From: Talpa occidentalis | Lineage: Eukaryota; Chordata; Mammalia; Eulipotyphla; Talpidae | Reading direction: 5' to 3' | Assembly (NCBI RefSeq): GCF_014898055.3 | Contig: NW_023602073.1 | Location: 81,758,678-81,822,677 of the forward strand | Length of the DNA: 64,000 bases | In this document: positions 10,106 through 21,815 of the stretch, in pieces | Position numbering within the stretch: position 1 is the stretch's first letter | Layout of the letters: every line of letters begins with the position of its first letter | Program-made: the position numbers and the translations under genes | The notes under the pieces: generated by a model | Told to the model about the DNA's origin: nothing | The model's database searches: none | Seen by the model: only the letters and a program-made list of their open reading frames with translations

Positions 10106-13100
10106 AATGTAGCTGTTTAGTTAGAAATCACAGAATAAGCATGGAAACTAATACTGGAATTACTTAACTAAAAGATTAGAGAGGTAGCACTGAAAATTCT
10201 CATTGTGTCTAGAATCAAAAGATAGTGAAGTGGTTTGAAGTTTGAAGACTAGTCAGTGTTATATAATTGTAATAAAAATAGTTTCTGTGTGCATCTTGAC
10301 AATTGAAGCACAAGGATTTAAAATGGGACTGTTTGAAAATTGCTACCCATGCATATGTGTTAGGTAACATTCTCAATACAAACCATCCTCTCTTCACACC
10401 TCCTTTTGCTGTCACTGGTTATGCTCATCTTTCTGCCACTTAAACTCTTACCCACCACTGAAGGCTCAAGTCAAATTTCATCTTCTCCTGAAAACCTTTC
10501 CTTATCACCTTAACTTTTAGAGCACTAATTGTTTATTTTCGTCATCACACACTTTATAGTTGTCTCAGCTAACTTTCCAAGTATTTGTCAACTGAATTGT
10601 GACAACATACTTGAGATGAGGAATCATGCCCTGTGCTTCTGTGACCACCTAGTTATTAATATCCTTTAATTTGCCCCATGTTTTTTGAGCCAGATTGTGT
10701 TAGATTGTACATGCAAAGTAACCAGCTTGCAAAGACGAGAAGAGGAGGGCAGGAATGTCAAAAGGAGAGTTTCTGCCCTCACGTAATTGAGGGGGCATCC
10801 ATACATATTGACCTAAAATAGAGAACAATTTTAAAATTTTACATGAGCAATAAACAATAAGGAAATGCAAATTAGGTTTCAAAAGATTTCGAAAGGTAAC
10901 ATTTCCATAGAATGAATAAACTTAAAGAATGTTGACTAGTTTTTAATGTACATTTTTTCCAAATGTAAAGCTCACCTTCAACCCACAAGCAGTCCTTGTT
11001 AACAGTGCAGATTTTTTTGTTTTCTGGTAAGATCATCTTTCACAGTATTTTCTGAGGGATGTAAATTTCAATACATTGATTACTCTCTAAGGGCATGAAG
11101 GACTGTCTACCATGAAGATATTAAAATAAGAAGCTTTTAAAATGCCAAATAAGGAACAGAGCTGATTATGCTAAGTGGTGACCTTTGCTGTCCATTATAG
11201 TCTTCTTAGTTTGTTTTCTCCTAGAAATAGCCTAGCAGACACAAGTTTTATTCAGCAAAAAATTCAAATACATTTTACTTAAGGATTTGATGTGCTACAT
11301 CAGATCTCTTCAAAGTGTTTTCACATTTTCTTTTGGTGACATTGATTTCAATAGCGTCCATAAAAATGTCCCTTATACACCAGTGAAAATGTACTTACCT
11401 TGTAAAAAATGTTCTCTTAATTTATCAAAATGTATTATATAAGCAAAGAAAAAGGTTATACATACTAATTTTGTAAGTACAGATAACATGGCATTTATAC
11501 TTTTCTATGTCATTATTTAAAAAGCCTTGGCTCAAAAAACATCAGGCAAATTAAAGCATATTAATAACTAGGTATTTGTAGTCTCTTGTGTCTAAATGAT
11601 ACCAAAGGAACAATTTCGACTCTGTCTTGGAAAATTCAGCAACTCATCTGCCTGAGGCTTAAAAAAAAAAGTCTGTAATAACCAGGAAAAGAGTCTATGG
11701 GGATAATTAAAGAAGAACAAAAATGCCAAATGTTGAATTTGGAGAAGTCATAATAGGTTAGTCTGTGGCAATAAACAGAATGTAAAACAGAAACTATTCT
11801 CTTTACAAGAGATTCTTGTACAATTGAATTGAAATAGAAAGAAATGCACCAAGACATAACTTTGATTTAGTTTTCAGTAAGGAATGAGGAAAATCATAGG
11901 GACCAAAATTAAATAACTTGTGATGTCTCTTTGCTAGCATACATTGAAGTAGAAAAAATTGTTTCAGAATTATGCTCTAATGTGAATATATAGTATATAT
12001 ACTAGAGCATATATATTCATATATAAATTTGTGTTTATATCTCTGTGCATATATGTGTGTATACATGCACAGAGTTGTAAATAAATGCTACAGTGCCTAG
12101 AAAAAACATTAGAACATAAGAAATGTCATCCTGAATAAAACATTGGTTTTACCTCCCATATTTTGTATGTAACACAGTATCATAAAATAAATTTCTGGGA
12201 AAATACAGTTATAATCTATGGTGATAAGCTAAAAAAAAGAATGTATAACTAATGTACATATTTCTATACAAATTTATCACCTATATATAAATTCTTCATG
12301 TTAGTCCATTTGAAATGCTACCAATGCTTCTGCTGACAAAATATAAATCTTACTGTATTGAAGTCAATTATTTTCTTTAATATTAAGCTTCTTATCTATT
12401 TGGAATTCCACAAACAAATCCATTTTCTTCTAGAAATTACTTCATGATTATGTTCCTTTTGGTTTTACTGTTTCTATGCTTCAAAATAAAGAATTCTCAT
12501 TTTTTTTCAATTTTTAACCTTTCCCTTTGATCATTTCAGTGCCTCTTAGAACCTAATTCCTGTCCTTAATAGTCAGACTATATTTAGAAACCAGAACTTC
12601 AAGACTCAGCTGGGTTTTTTCCTTCAAAATGATGAACATGTATGTGTAGTATAGGAGAATATTTTTTTCTAGTTTAAATAATACCTGGCTTTTTGTGTGA
12701 CTTACTGTTTGTATAAGAACATTTTCTATCTATTATGAGTAGGTAATATCTTCTTTGGAGTCAGAGATTGAATTGAGTAAATAATAGATTTCAACCTCTC
12801 ATTTTTAATAGATTCCTTATTTAAAAAAATGAAATATTCTTCCTTTCCTCTCTCCACCAGTGTAGTAGTGTTTCTTTTTTGTATGATCTTTTTGAGCCTC
12901 AAAGGTGATACTGCAATAGATAAGTGTGGCACCTTATAGTTTGTGCATTCTGTGAGTATCTCATGTAGAATCACTGTTTTTCATTAAAACAATCCTGTAT
13001 GTGAAAACTAATTGAAACAATAAATTACTTAAAATTAGTAACAAAACATAAAATTATTATAAACTATACAAAACCATACCAAAGAATGATTTATCCAGCT

Positions 13101-13407
13101 GATTTTAGAACACTTACATCCATAATGGGATGCACTCTAAACAAAAAGAACCACACAGAAATTTTAAACCCTGTAAATGATATTGGTGGTGTTTTTGAGA
13201 GCTGTTTTCTTTAAATTATAGAATCAAATGAATAAATGTGACAAACGGTTAAGAATTAAGATTTTTCAGTGCAAGAAACTAAAGATACAAGCACAGAAAT
13301 TATTTTCAAAAATAATGCAGCCCAAGTCTTATAGGTAGTAGAATGATAAATAAAGATTACTTACTTTGTAGTGTCCTTTTAGAGTGCTCATCTATTTTTA
13401 AAAGTTG
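10106..13407. other. Largely unassigned stretch with an L2 remnant
   Basis: 10430-10690 resembles an L2 3' region on the plus strand ('ggctcaagtcaaatttcatcttctcctg', then the 'gaatcatgccctgtgcttctgtgacc' text). The remainder is AT-rich with no recognised family. A small perfect inverted repeat at 12041-12074 is listed separately. ORFs here are short and featureless. Confidence 0.45.
12041..12074. repeat. Perfect 10-bp inverted repeat
   Basis: CTCTGTGCAT (12041-12050) and ATGCACAGAG (12065-12074) are exact reverse complements around a 14-base TA/TG-rich loop, so a hairpin is possible. It sits in a TA-rich, low-complexity neighbourhood (11985-12070), which weakens any functional reading. Confidence 0.85.
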
Positions 13408-13420
13408 TGTTTTTATAATT

Positions 13421-13687
13421 TGTTTAAAGATTTATTTATGCACACAAGAACTGGGGTACAGGCCAGAGGTGGGGGGCTTGAAGGGATTCACCAGAGACAG
13501 AGAGGGGGGCAGAACAGACAGACTGACCAAAACAGACTGCTGAGGGGAGCAGTGGGCGAATCAGAAGAGGTCTGCCACACCATCTGGGTAGCTCCCTGGC
13601 CAGTGGGGGGATCAAACTCGTACTGCAGGTGGCTACAGATAGCTTCATAGGTTGTGTCTTAACCCCTTGCGCCACCAGGGAGGCCCC
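13421..13687 (-). mobile_element. tRNA-derived SINE, older subtype
   Basis: Tail 'aaagatttatttatgcac' at the left, 5' end 'gcgccaccagggaggcccc' at the right. Imperfect target duplications TGTTTTTATAATT (13408-13420) and TGTTTTTATAAAT (13688-13700). Confidence 0.93.
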
Positions 13688-13737
13688 TGTTTTTATAAAT
13701 TTTGATTCACTTTTAATTTGTTTATAATAGTTTTATT

Positions 13738-13995
13738 TTTAAAAGATTTATTTATGCATATTAGAGCTGGGGTACAGGCCAGAGGTGTGGGGGTGGTGAG
13801 AGGATTCACCAGAGACAGAGGGGGAGCAGAGCATGCAGATCCACTGAAATACAATGCTGAGAGGAGCAGCGGGTGAGAAAGAGAGGTCTGCTGCACCATG
13901 AGGGTCATCTCCCTGGTCGGTGTCAAACTTGTGCTACAGTGGTAGGGGATAGCTTCATAAGTTTCATTTTAACCCCTTGCGCCACCAGGAAGGCT
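13738..13995 (-). mobile_element. tRNA-derived SINE, older subtype
   Basis: Same orientation and subtype as the copy 50 bp to its left, more degraded ('caccaggaaggctc' at the 5' end). Target duplications are uncertain. The pair forms a small SINE cluster by independent insertion, since each has its own tail. Confidence 0.9.
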
Positions 13996-16144
13996 CATTG
14001 GTATTTATTTTTTATAATTACTTTCAATTGAGATAATATTGGGATGCCCCCATTAATGTGAAATCTTAATGAAAAAATTCATAAGTATCTAAAGTCCTTT
14101 GCCCTTGTCTCTAGACAGACTTGTTTTCTCCCAAACAACCATGCTACCCTTTGCACCATGGGTGATACCTGATGATTTTATTGTTTACAAAAGACCTCAT
14201 GAGTTCACAAAATGATAAACCTATGAAAATAAATTTCCTGTGGTTAGTTGGATAGTCTAGATGGACTTGCTTATGTTATACTAAATTAAAAATAAACAAA
14301 TTTCAGTGGCTTAACAGCAGTTTCTCAAACTGAAGGGTTCACTACATTTATAAGTAACTAATTCTTACACTAGTTGCTGTAAGAAAGTCTCTTAATGTAC
14401 AGTGACTCAAACACAATAGCTATGTTCTCTTCCTTATGTTAGTATGACAAATAGATGAAGAGGTTGGCAGGATGACCTTCCTCCAAGCTGCCATTCAGTT
14501 CCCAGATAGTGAATGTGTTTCCACCTTCAACATGTTTTCAGAGGTTGCTTTCGGGTCCAGTAAATTCCAAGCAACAGAAAGGAGAGTGACATAGAAGAGC
14601 AAATACAGGAGCTTTTAATGACCCAGATCTAGAAATGGTACTTCTTACTTCTATGTATATTCTGTTGGCTGAAGCTATTATCACATGACTATACCTAATG
14701 ACAAGGAAGAAGCCAAAAAATTTGGGTTTTGCATTTCCAGGAAGAAAAAGGGAGAGGAATAAAGATTTTTGGAGAAAAGTAGGCAGTTTTATAACATGTT
14801 ATAACATTATTTCCCAGAATCAGGAAAGAGGTAATAGGAAGACATTGTCTGCAGACATTTTTCTGGGTATTTCAAGGTTTTCAGTGTCTCTAAAGTCTAT
14901 CTGGATGCTAATTTCCAGTGCTGCTTGGGGGCTCAAGTATAGCTATGTAATGATTCTCCCATGGTGCCATCGTTTTATCATCACATACTGGTAAATTTAT
15001 TCAGTTACTGCCAACGTTGAAGTATTTATAATATAAATGTGCCCCAAATGAGAAGATTTAAAACCTGAATGACCCCAACCTCCACATACCCACTGACAAA
15101 TTATTTGATGCTTTCATGAGTGTGGTTTGTTTTTTTTTTAGTGTGAGGCGGGCTCGGTGTCAGTTTTTCAGTGGTTATAATGAGTTTTCAGATACAATGA
15201 ATTCTTTTCTATTGGAGGTGGCTATTCTCTTTCGCCTTGAATTCCAAATTAATGAGATTTATAATATTAAGTTTATAAAATGCTAAGTTAATGAATTATA
15301 ATGAGGAATAGGAATATTCCATTGTAAAGCTGCCATTAAGACTAAAAGGAAAAGCTATATGATGAAATTCACATCATAATTCAAGTTGACTAAAGAAAGC
15401 AAAGGTTATAAGAAGAAAAATGTTAATGTGAGGAAAAATCGTGTTATGCCCATCAAAAGACTCTAGAGGAAATATTATTTTACTTTAAAATTAGCTAGTG
15501 CATGGCTCTATTTAGAATAAGCAGATTTTGATTTGTGAGTTTACTCTTAGCCAAAGAATTTCTATTTGAAAACTGACCAAAACTGAGAAAAATAGCTCAA
15601 TATGAGAGAACTACAATTTAAGTCTATGCATGATTATGAAAGAAGGTGCCTGAACAAGTTCTGTCACTCAGCACACAGTGACCTGGTACTTGGGGAGCTT
15701 TGCAGTACTCTTCCCATGTCTTTGCTATGACTTCTCCTTCTGTCCTAGCCCGTAGAGCTCACCTGTACTCACCTAGTCACACCCGACCACCTTGCTTTCA
15801 GCCCTCACCTCACCTAGTTGCAGTATCCCTGGCACTTGTTTTACAGGCAACAAAATGCCATCGAATACCTTTGTGACTCATGCATATTAGGACTGTTTCT
15901 TCAAGGCCCTGTTAGTATAAAAAGTAACCGCAAATTCAAGAAATTAATGCATTCTGCACTCAGCGTGAGATTTTATTCTGGGTTTATTTTCATTGTCCTT
16001 CAAATGATGACATATCTGTTAAGTAAGGTTGTACTGTATGTGAAAAACTGATTATTTTTACATTATTAAGGTTATGTAACTATATATATTCATGAACTGT
16101 ATGTAGAAAGGTATAGAGAAAGACAATGGCTGCCATTTTTATTA
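13996..16144. other. Unassigned stretch
   Basis: 14360-14790 faintly resembles a MaLR-type LTR ('gctgtaagaaagtctcttaatgtacagtgactc', 'ggcaggatgacc') but I would not assert it. The rest is unrecognised. The 98-codon plus-strand ORF at 14698-14994 lies partly in that region and has no known motif. Confidence 0.35.
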
Positions 16145-16345
16145 TTATGTGCCATTCACTTATCCACGTACATTGTATGTTACCTAAATTTATCCTTCCC
16201 AAAATTGCTCATGGAGTTTTATCTCCAATGAGGAGATAAGTTTCAAAAGGTATGTGAATTGCATCAGCTCACCCAATGAGTAAGTAGGGGATAAGCTTAG
16301 AACACAGGTCTGTCCAGGACCAACACCCATTATTTTAATCACGAC
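16145..16345 (-). repeat. MIR SINE remnant
   Basis: Reads through most of the MIR consensus in reverse: 'tatgtgccattcactta', a 'caatgaggagataagttt' core, 'gagtaagtagggg', and 'gaacacaggtctgtcc' near 16301. Diverged, but collinear over 200 bp. Confidence 0.7.
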
Positions 16346-16639
16346 TAGGTGATCCTGACTTAAGATACATGCATTTACTTTGACTCTCAATATGTGTTAA
16401 ATGGATTGGAAGCATTTTAAAATTTTGAAGGAAATTTGGGGATCACTTTTTCTAAATCAGCTTTTATTCTTAGACCCATAGCAATGAAATGTCCCTATTT
16501 CAGGGTAACTTACCTTATTTGCAGTGCAGCTCAGACTAGAAGTGCTGTCCACATCCTTGTTTCTATAACTTGCTGTGCTGCAACCTGTGCTGCAACCTAG
16601 ATCATTGATTGAATGGGCCATTTTAGAAACCGTTTCTTT

Positions 16640-16656
16640 CAAAGCTAGTCCTTTTA
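16640..16656. repeat. Target-site duplication, copy 1 (L1-A 3' side)
   Basis: CAAAGCTAGTCCTTTTA. Identical to 23134-23150 at the L1-A 5' side. A third, one-mismatch copy (CAAAACTAGTCCTTTTA) is at 23441-23457 beyond the adjacent SINE. Confidence 0.97.
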
Positions 16657-16707
16657 TTTTTTTTTTTTTTTAATAAATTTTATTGTTATATTCCCCATAC
16701 AATTGCA

Positions 16708-16753
16708 GCCCCCCCATTCTGACCCCAATCCCTCCCCTCCCACCCCGCCCCCT
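16708..16753 (-). other. L1-A 3'UTR G-rich tract (G-quadruplex motif)
   Basis: On the element strand this is a run of seven G-tracts of three or more Gs separated by 1-9 bases. The plus strand shows the matching C-tracts. G-quadruplex-forming polypurine tracts in L1 3'UTRs are established. The tract is also present in the L1 fragment at 9727-9775 but absent from L1-B. Confidence 0.85.
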
Positions 16754-16841
16754 AAAAGTGTCTCTGGTTCATAGTTTTTTGTTGATTTTGATTTTCACTT
16801 TCTTATAGTTATTCATTTTCCTGGTCCCTTATTTAAGTTTT

Positions 16842-19800
16842 CTAGATTCCTGCTATGAGTGAGACCATCCGGTATTTTTCTTTTTCTTTTTGGCTTATTT
16901 CGCTGAGCATGATCCCTTCCAGCGCCATCCATGTTGCTGCAAATTGCATGTGTTTATCTTTTTTGAATGCTGAGTAATATTCCATGGTATATATGTACCA
17001 CATCTTCTTGATCCAGTCATCTATTTTTGGGCATTTGGGTTGTTTCCAAAGCTTAGCTATTGTAAACAGTGCTGCTATAAACATAGGGGTGCAGGTGTTC
17101 TTTGGAATTGATGTTTCTGTGTCCTTTGGGTAAATACCTAGGAGTGGAATTGCTGGATCATATGGAAGCTCTATGTTTAGTAGGTCCAGAAATCTCCATA
17201 CAGCTTTCCACAGTGGTTGGACCAGTTTGCACTCCCACCAACAGTGCAGAAGAGTTCCTTTTTCTCCACACCCTCGCCAACATTTGTTGTTGCTAGTTTT
17301 TTAATATGTGCCATTCTCACTGGTGTAAGATGGTATCTCATGGTAGTTTTGATTTGCATTTCCCTGATGACAAGTGATGTTGAACATTTTTTCATATGCC
17401 TGTTGGCCATTTGCATTTCCTCTTCAGAGATGTTTCTTTTAGCTCTTCTGCCCATTTTTTGACTGGATTATTTTCTTTGTTGTTGTTGAGTCTCATCAGC
17501 TCTTTGCAGATTTTTGTGATCAGTCCTTTATCATTAGTGTTGGGTGCAAAAATGTTCTCCCAGTTGGTGGGGTTTCTCTTTGTTTTTGTTATTGTCTCTT
17601 TTGCTGTGCAAAAGCTCTTTAATTTGATGTAGTCCCAGCTGTTTATCTTTGCCTTCACTATCACTGCTTTGGGTGATGTGTCTGTAAAGATGTCTTTGAT
17701 GTGCATATCACGTAGTGTTTCGCCTATATTTCCTTCTATATATTTTATGGTTTCAGGTCTTATGTCTAGTTCTTTAATCCATTTTGAGTTGATTTTTGTG
17801 TATGGTGTGAGGTGGTGGTCAAGCTTCATTCTTTTGCATGTAGCGACCCAGTTTTCCCAGCACCATTTATTGAACAAACTTCCTTTGCTCCAATGCATAT
17901 TCTTTGCTCCTTTGTCAAAGATTAGTTGACCATAAATCTGTGGGTTTATTTCTGGATTTTCTATTCGATTCCATTGGTCTGTATGTCTGTTCTTGTTCCA
18001 ATACCATGCAGTTTTGATGATTATGGCTTTGTAGTATAGTTTGAAGTCTGGGAGTCTGATGCCTCCATTCCCTTCTTTTTTTTTCAGGAGAGCTTTGGCT
18101 ATTCGGGGTTTTTGGTGATTCCATATGAATTTCATCAATAATTGTTCTATTTCTTTGAAGAATGACATTGAAATTTTGATTGGAATAGCATTGAATCTGT
18201 ATATTGCTTTTGGTAGGATGGCCATTTTAATAATGTTTATTCTTCCAATCCATGAGCAGGGGATGTCTCTCCATTTCTTTGTGTCTTCTTCTATTTCTTT
18301 TAACAGTGTTTTATAGTTTTCTTTGTATAGGTCCTTTACCTCTTTTGTTAGATTTATTCCCAAAATATTGATTTTTTTGTTTCAATAACAAAAGGGATGG
18401 TCTTTTTGATTTCTTCTTCTTCAGATTTATTGTTTGTGTATAGGAAGGCTACTGACTTTTGCGTGTTGATTTTGTATCCTGCCACTTTACTGAACTGATT
18501 GATGAGTTGAATTAGCTTTTCTGTGGAGTTTTTGGGGTTCTCTATGTATAATATCATATCGTCTGCAAATAGTGATAGTTTGACTTCTTCTTTTCCTATT
18601 TGGATTCCTTGGATGTCTTTCTCTTGTCTTATTGCCCTGGCTAGGACTTCCAGTATTATATTGAAAAGCAATGGTGAGAGTGGACATCCTTGTCTTGTTC
18701 CAGATCTTAATGGAATTGCTTTCAGCTTTTCACCATTGAGAATGATACTGGCTGTTGGCTTGTCATAGATGGCCTTTATGATGTTGAGGTATGTTCCTTG
18801 TATCCCCAGAATTTCAAGGGCTTTTATCATGAATGGGTGTTGCACTTTGTCGAAAGCTTTCTCAGCATCTATTGATATTATCATATGGTTTTTATATTTC
18901 TTTTTGTTGATGTGTTGGATAACGTTGATTGATTTTCGGATGTTAAACCATCCTTGTGCCCCTGGAATGAATCCAACTTGGTCGTGGTGAATTATCTTAT
19001 GGATACATTGTTGGATTCTGATAGCTAAAATTTTATTGAGGATTTTTGCATCAGTGTTCATTAGGGAGATTGGCCTGTAGTTTTCCTTTTTTGTGTTGTC
19101 CTTGTTCGGTTTTGGTATTAGTGTAATGTTGGCTTCATAAAACGTGTTTGGTATTGTCCCTTCCTTCTCAATTTTTTGGAAGAGTTTGTGAAGGATAGGC
19201 ACTAATTCGTCTCTGAATGTTTGGTAGAATTCATTTGTAAATCCATCAGGTCCTGGGCTTTTGTTTTTGGGGAGGTTTTTTATTACCATTTCAATTTCGC
19301 TAATTGTAATTGGTCTGTTTAGGTGTTCTATTTCTTCTTTATCTAGCTTTGGGTGATTGTAGAGTTGTAAGAATTTGTCCATCTCCTCTAGATTGTTAAA
19401 CTTGTTTCCATATAACTGTTCATAGTAGTTACTGATTATTCTTTTGATTTCTGCTGTGTCAGTTGTGATTTCTCCTCTTTCATTGACGATCCTGTTTATT
19501 TGTGCTTTCTCCCTTTTTTCCTTTGTGAGCCTGGCTAGGGGTTTGTCTATTTTATTGATTTTTTCAAAAAACCAGCTCTTGGTTTCATTGATCTTTTGGA
19601 TTGTTTTTTTAGTTTCAATTTCATTTATTTCTGCTTTGGTTTTTATATTTCTTTTCTTCTACTGGTTTTGGGGTTTTTTTTGTTGTTCTTTTTCTAGATC
19701 TTTGAGCTTCGAGATGAGGTTGTTTCTTTGCGTTCTTTCTTGTTTCTTGATGTGAGCTTCTATTGCTATATATTTTCCTCTTATTACTGCTTTTGCTGCA

Positions 19801-20669
19801 TCCCATACATTTAGGATATTAGTGTCCTCCTTGTCGTTCAATTCAAAAAATTTTTTAATTTCTTCTTTGATCTCTCATTAGTCCAATGGTCTTCCAGTAG
19901 TAGTGTGTTTTTAATCTCCATGAGGTAGGAAAGTTCCTTGCCTTCTTTTTATGGTTTATTTCTAGTTTGATGCCTTCATGGTCAGAAAAGATGGTTGATA
20001 TGATTTCAATCTTGGTGTATCTGTTGATGTTTGTCTTGTGCCCCAGTATGTGATCGATCCTGGAGAATGATCCGTGTGCGCTTGAGAAAAATGTGTACGT
20101 TCCGTTTTTTGGGGTTTAGTGTTCTATAGATGTCTGTTAAGCCTAATTGCTCTAGGTCCTTATTTAGAGCTTTTGGTTTCTTTACTTATTTTTGTCTTGT
20201 TGATCTATCCATTGTTGATAGTGGTGTGTTGAAGTCTCCCACTACGTATGTGTTTTCTCTGATGTCTGTTTTCAGAGAGGACAACAGTTGTCTGATATAT
20301 TTTGGTGCTCCTTCGTTTGGTGAGTATATGTTAATGAGTGTTATTTCTTCTTGAAGTATTGTCCCCTTGATCATAATGTAGTGACCATTGGGTCTCTTTT
20401 TATCTTTTTGAGTTTGAAATCTGTTTTATCTGATATAAGTATAGCTGTTCCTGCTTTCTTTTTTGGCCAATTTGCTTGTAGGATTGTTTTCCATCCTTTG
20501 ACTTTGAGCCTATTTTTATCTTTTGTAGCTAAATGTGTTTCCTGGAGACAGCAAAAGGTTGGGTTTTGTTTCTTAATCCAGGCTGCCACTCTGTGTCTTT
20601 TTATTGAAGAGTTTAGTCCATTTACATTTAGAGTAGTAATATTGATATGTTAACATCTGTATTTGCCAT
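16842..20669 (-). pseudogene. L1-A ORF2 (endonuclease-reverse transcriptase), broken
   Basis: ORF2 makes an endonuclease-reverse transcriptase that nicks target DNA and copies L1 and SINE RNA in place. Start ATG at 20669 (MANTDVNIS), chosen by identity with L1-B. About 30 nt in, the sequence reads ATATTACTACTC where L1-B has ATATTAACTC, a 2-nt insertion that shifts the frame. Surviving pieces: endonuclease ([18 protein letters not shown]), reverse transcriptase 18354-19382 with [16 protein letters not shown] and an intact catalytic FADD (18555-18566), and C-terminal pieces 17392-18363, 17177-17455 and 16842-17084. Frame order shows at least six shifts. Expected length is about 1,275 codons, as in the family. 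Inactive as a single protein. Confidence 0.95.
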
Positions 20670-20747
20670 TGTGTTTGTGTTTTTCCTTTGATTTTATTTA
20701 TTTATTCTTTTAATAACTTTTTTTTTTTTTTTGGGCTTCTTTCATTG

Positions 20748-21815
20748 TTATTCGTCCCTCTGAGGTTCTGGCTTTAGGACTCCTTGTAGTATTTTTTGGA
20801 GTGGGGGTTTAGTTGCAATGAAATTCCGGAGTTTCTGTTTGTCTGGGAAGGTCCATATTCTTTCTTCAAAGAGGAAGGAGAGCTTTGCGGGATAGAGTAT
20901 TCTTGGTTGGCATCTGTTTTCTTGGAGTCTGTTGACTATGTCCCTCCACTCTCTCCTTGCCCGTAGTGTTTCTTCGGAGAAGTCTGATGTCAGCCTGATT
21001 GGTTTTCCTTTGAATGTTATCTGTTTCTTCCCTCTTGCCAGCTTCATTATTTTTTCCTTGTCCTGGATTCTTGGGAGCTTTACTATTATGTGTCTTGCTG
21101 TATTTTTCCTTTCGTCGTGGAAGTTTGGTGTTCTTCTTGCTTCTTGTATATCAATTTTCAGCTCCTTCTTCACATTTGGGAAGTTCTCTTCAATTATCTC
21201 TTTGAATATTTTCTCTGTTCCTACATCTCTCTCCTCTCCTTCTGGTATTCCTATAACTCTTATATTTCCTTTCCTCATGGAGTCAGATAGTTCCCGAAGT
21301 CTTTCTTCGTTCTTTTTCCTTCGTACTTCTCTTTCCTTTTCTGTTTTGGTTCTTTTTATTTCTGTGTCTTCAAGATTACTTATTCGTTCTTCCATTTCAT
21401 CTATTCTGCTTTCATTGCTTTTCCCAGAATTCTTTAGTTCTTCCATTAATTCTTTGATCTCCTGCATTTCTTTTACTTCCCTCTTTAGGGACTCAATTTC
21501 TTTCTTCTGACCATTGTTTTCCCTCTCTAGGGACTCAATTGCATTCTTCTGATCGTTGATTATTTTTCCCTTATCATTGTTTTCCTTTATGACTTCTGTC
21601 AGTTTTTTAATCACGGCAATTTTAAATTCTCTTTCTGGAAGGCTCAGAAATTCTTCCAAGTTATTGTCTTTGCAATCTGGGGGCTGGCTTTCTTTTTGTG
21701 GTGTGCTTTTTCTCTGGAGAGTTGCTAGGTTGCGTGTGGTTCTTCTCCTCCCTACTGTCTGTTTTCTAATTTGCCGTATGCGTTGGGACACTGTGTTGTT
21801 GGGACTGGCCGGCAT
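20748..21815 (-). CDS. L1-A ORF1 protein (RNA-binding chaperone)
   Basis: Intact 355-codon frame. ORF1p coats L1 RNA in cytoplasmic particles and acts as a nucleic-acid chaperone. I place the start at MPASPNN (21815) because L1-B starts there; the frame is open 15 codons further upstream. Domain order: basic N-terminal region, a Lys/Glu-rich coiled coil at about residues 70-165 (ESLKREVKEMQEIKELMEEL), an RRM starting near GNIRVIGIPEGEERD, and a C-terminal domain with RHIIVKLPR and RILYPAKLSF. It is 14 residues longer than ORF1 of L1-B because a 42-bp unit in the coiled coil is duplicated. Followed after 78 nt by ORF2. The product could still be made if the promoter is active. Confidence 0.93.
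   Translation of the reverse strand: MPASPNNTVSQRIRQIRKQTVGRRRTTRNLATLQRKSTPQKESQPPDCKDNNLEEFLSLPEREFKIAVIKKLTEVIKENNDKGKIINDQKNAIESLERENNGQKKEIESLKREVKEMQEIKELMEELKNSGKSNESRIDEMEERISNLEDTEIKRTKTEKEREVRRKKNEERLRELSDSMRKGNIRVIGIPEGEERDVGTEKIFKEIIEENFPNVKKELKIDIQEARRTPNFHDERKNTARHIIVKLPRIQDKEKIMKLARGKKQITFKGKPIRLTSDFSEETLRARREWRDIVNRLQENRCQPRILYPAKLSFLFEERIWTFPDKQKLRNFIATKPPLQKILQGVLKPEPQRDE

Noticed and set aside
13421..13995. Two SINEs 50 bp apart as a segmental tandem duplication
   Set aside because: Each has its own tail and the sequences differ at many positions; independent insertions are simpler.
14698..14994. 98-codon plus-strand ORF
   Set aside because: No motif, and it overlaps a region that faintly resembles an old LTR.
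20932..21510. 192-codon plus-strand ORF, and its twin at 45496-46074
   Set aside because: Antisense shadow of L1 ORF1; the low-stop pattern comes from the A-rich coding strand.
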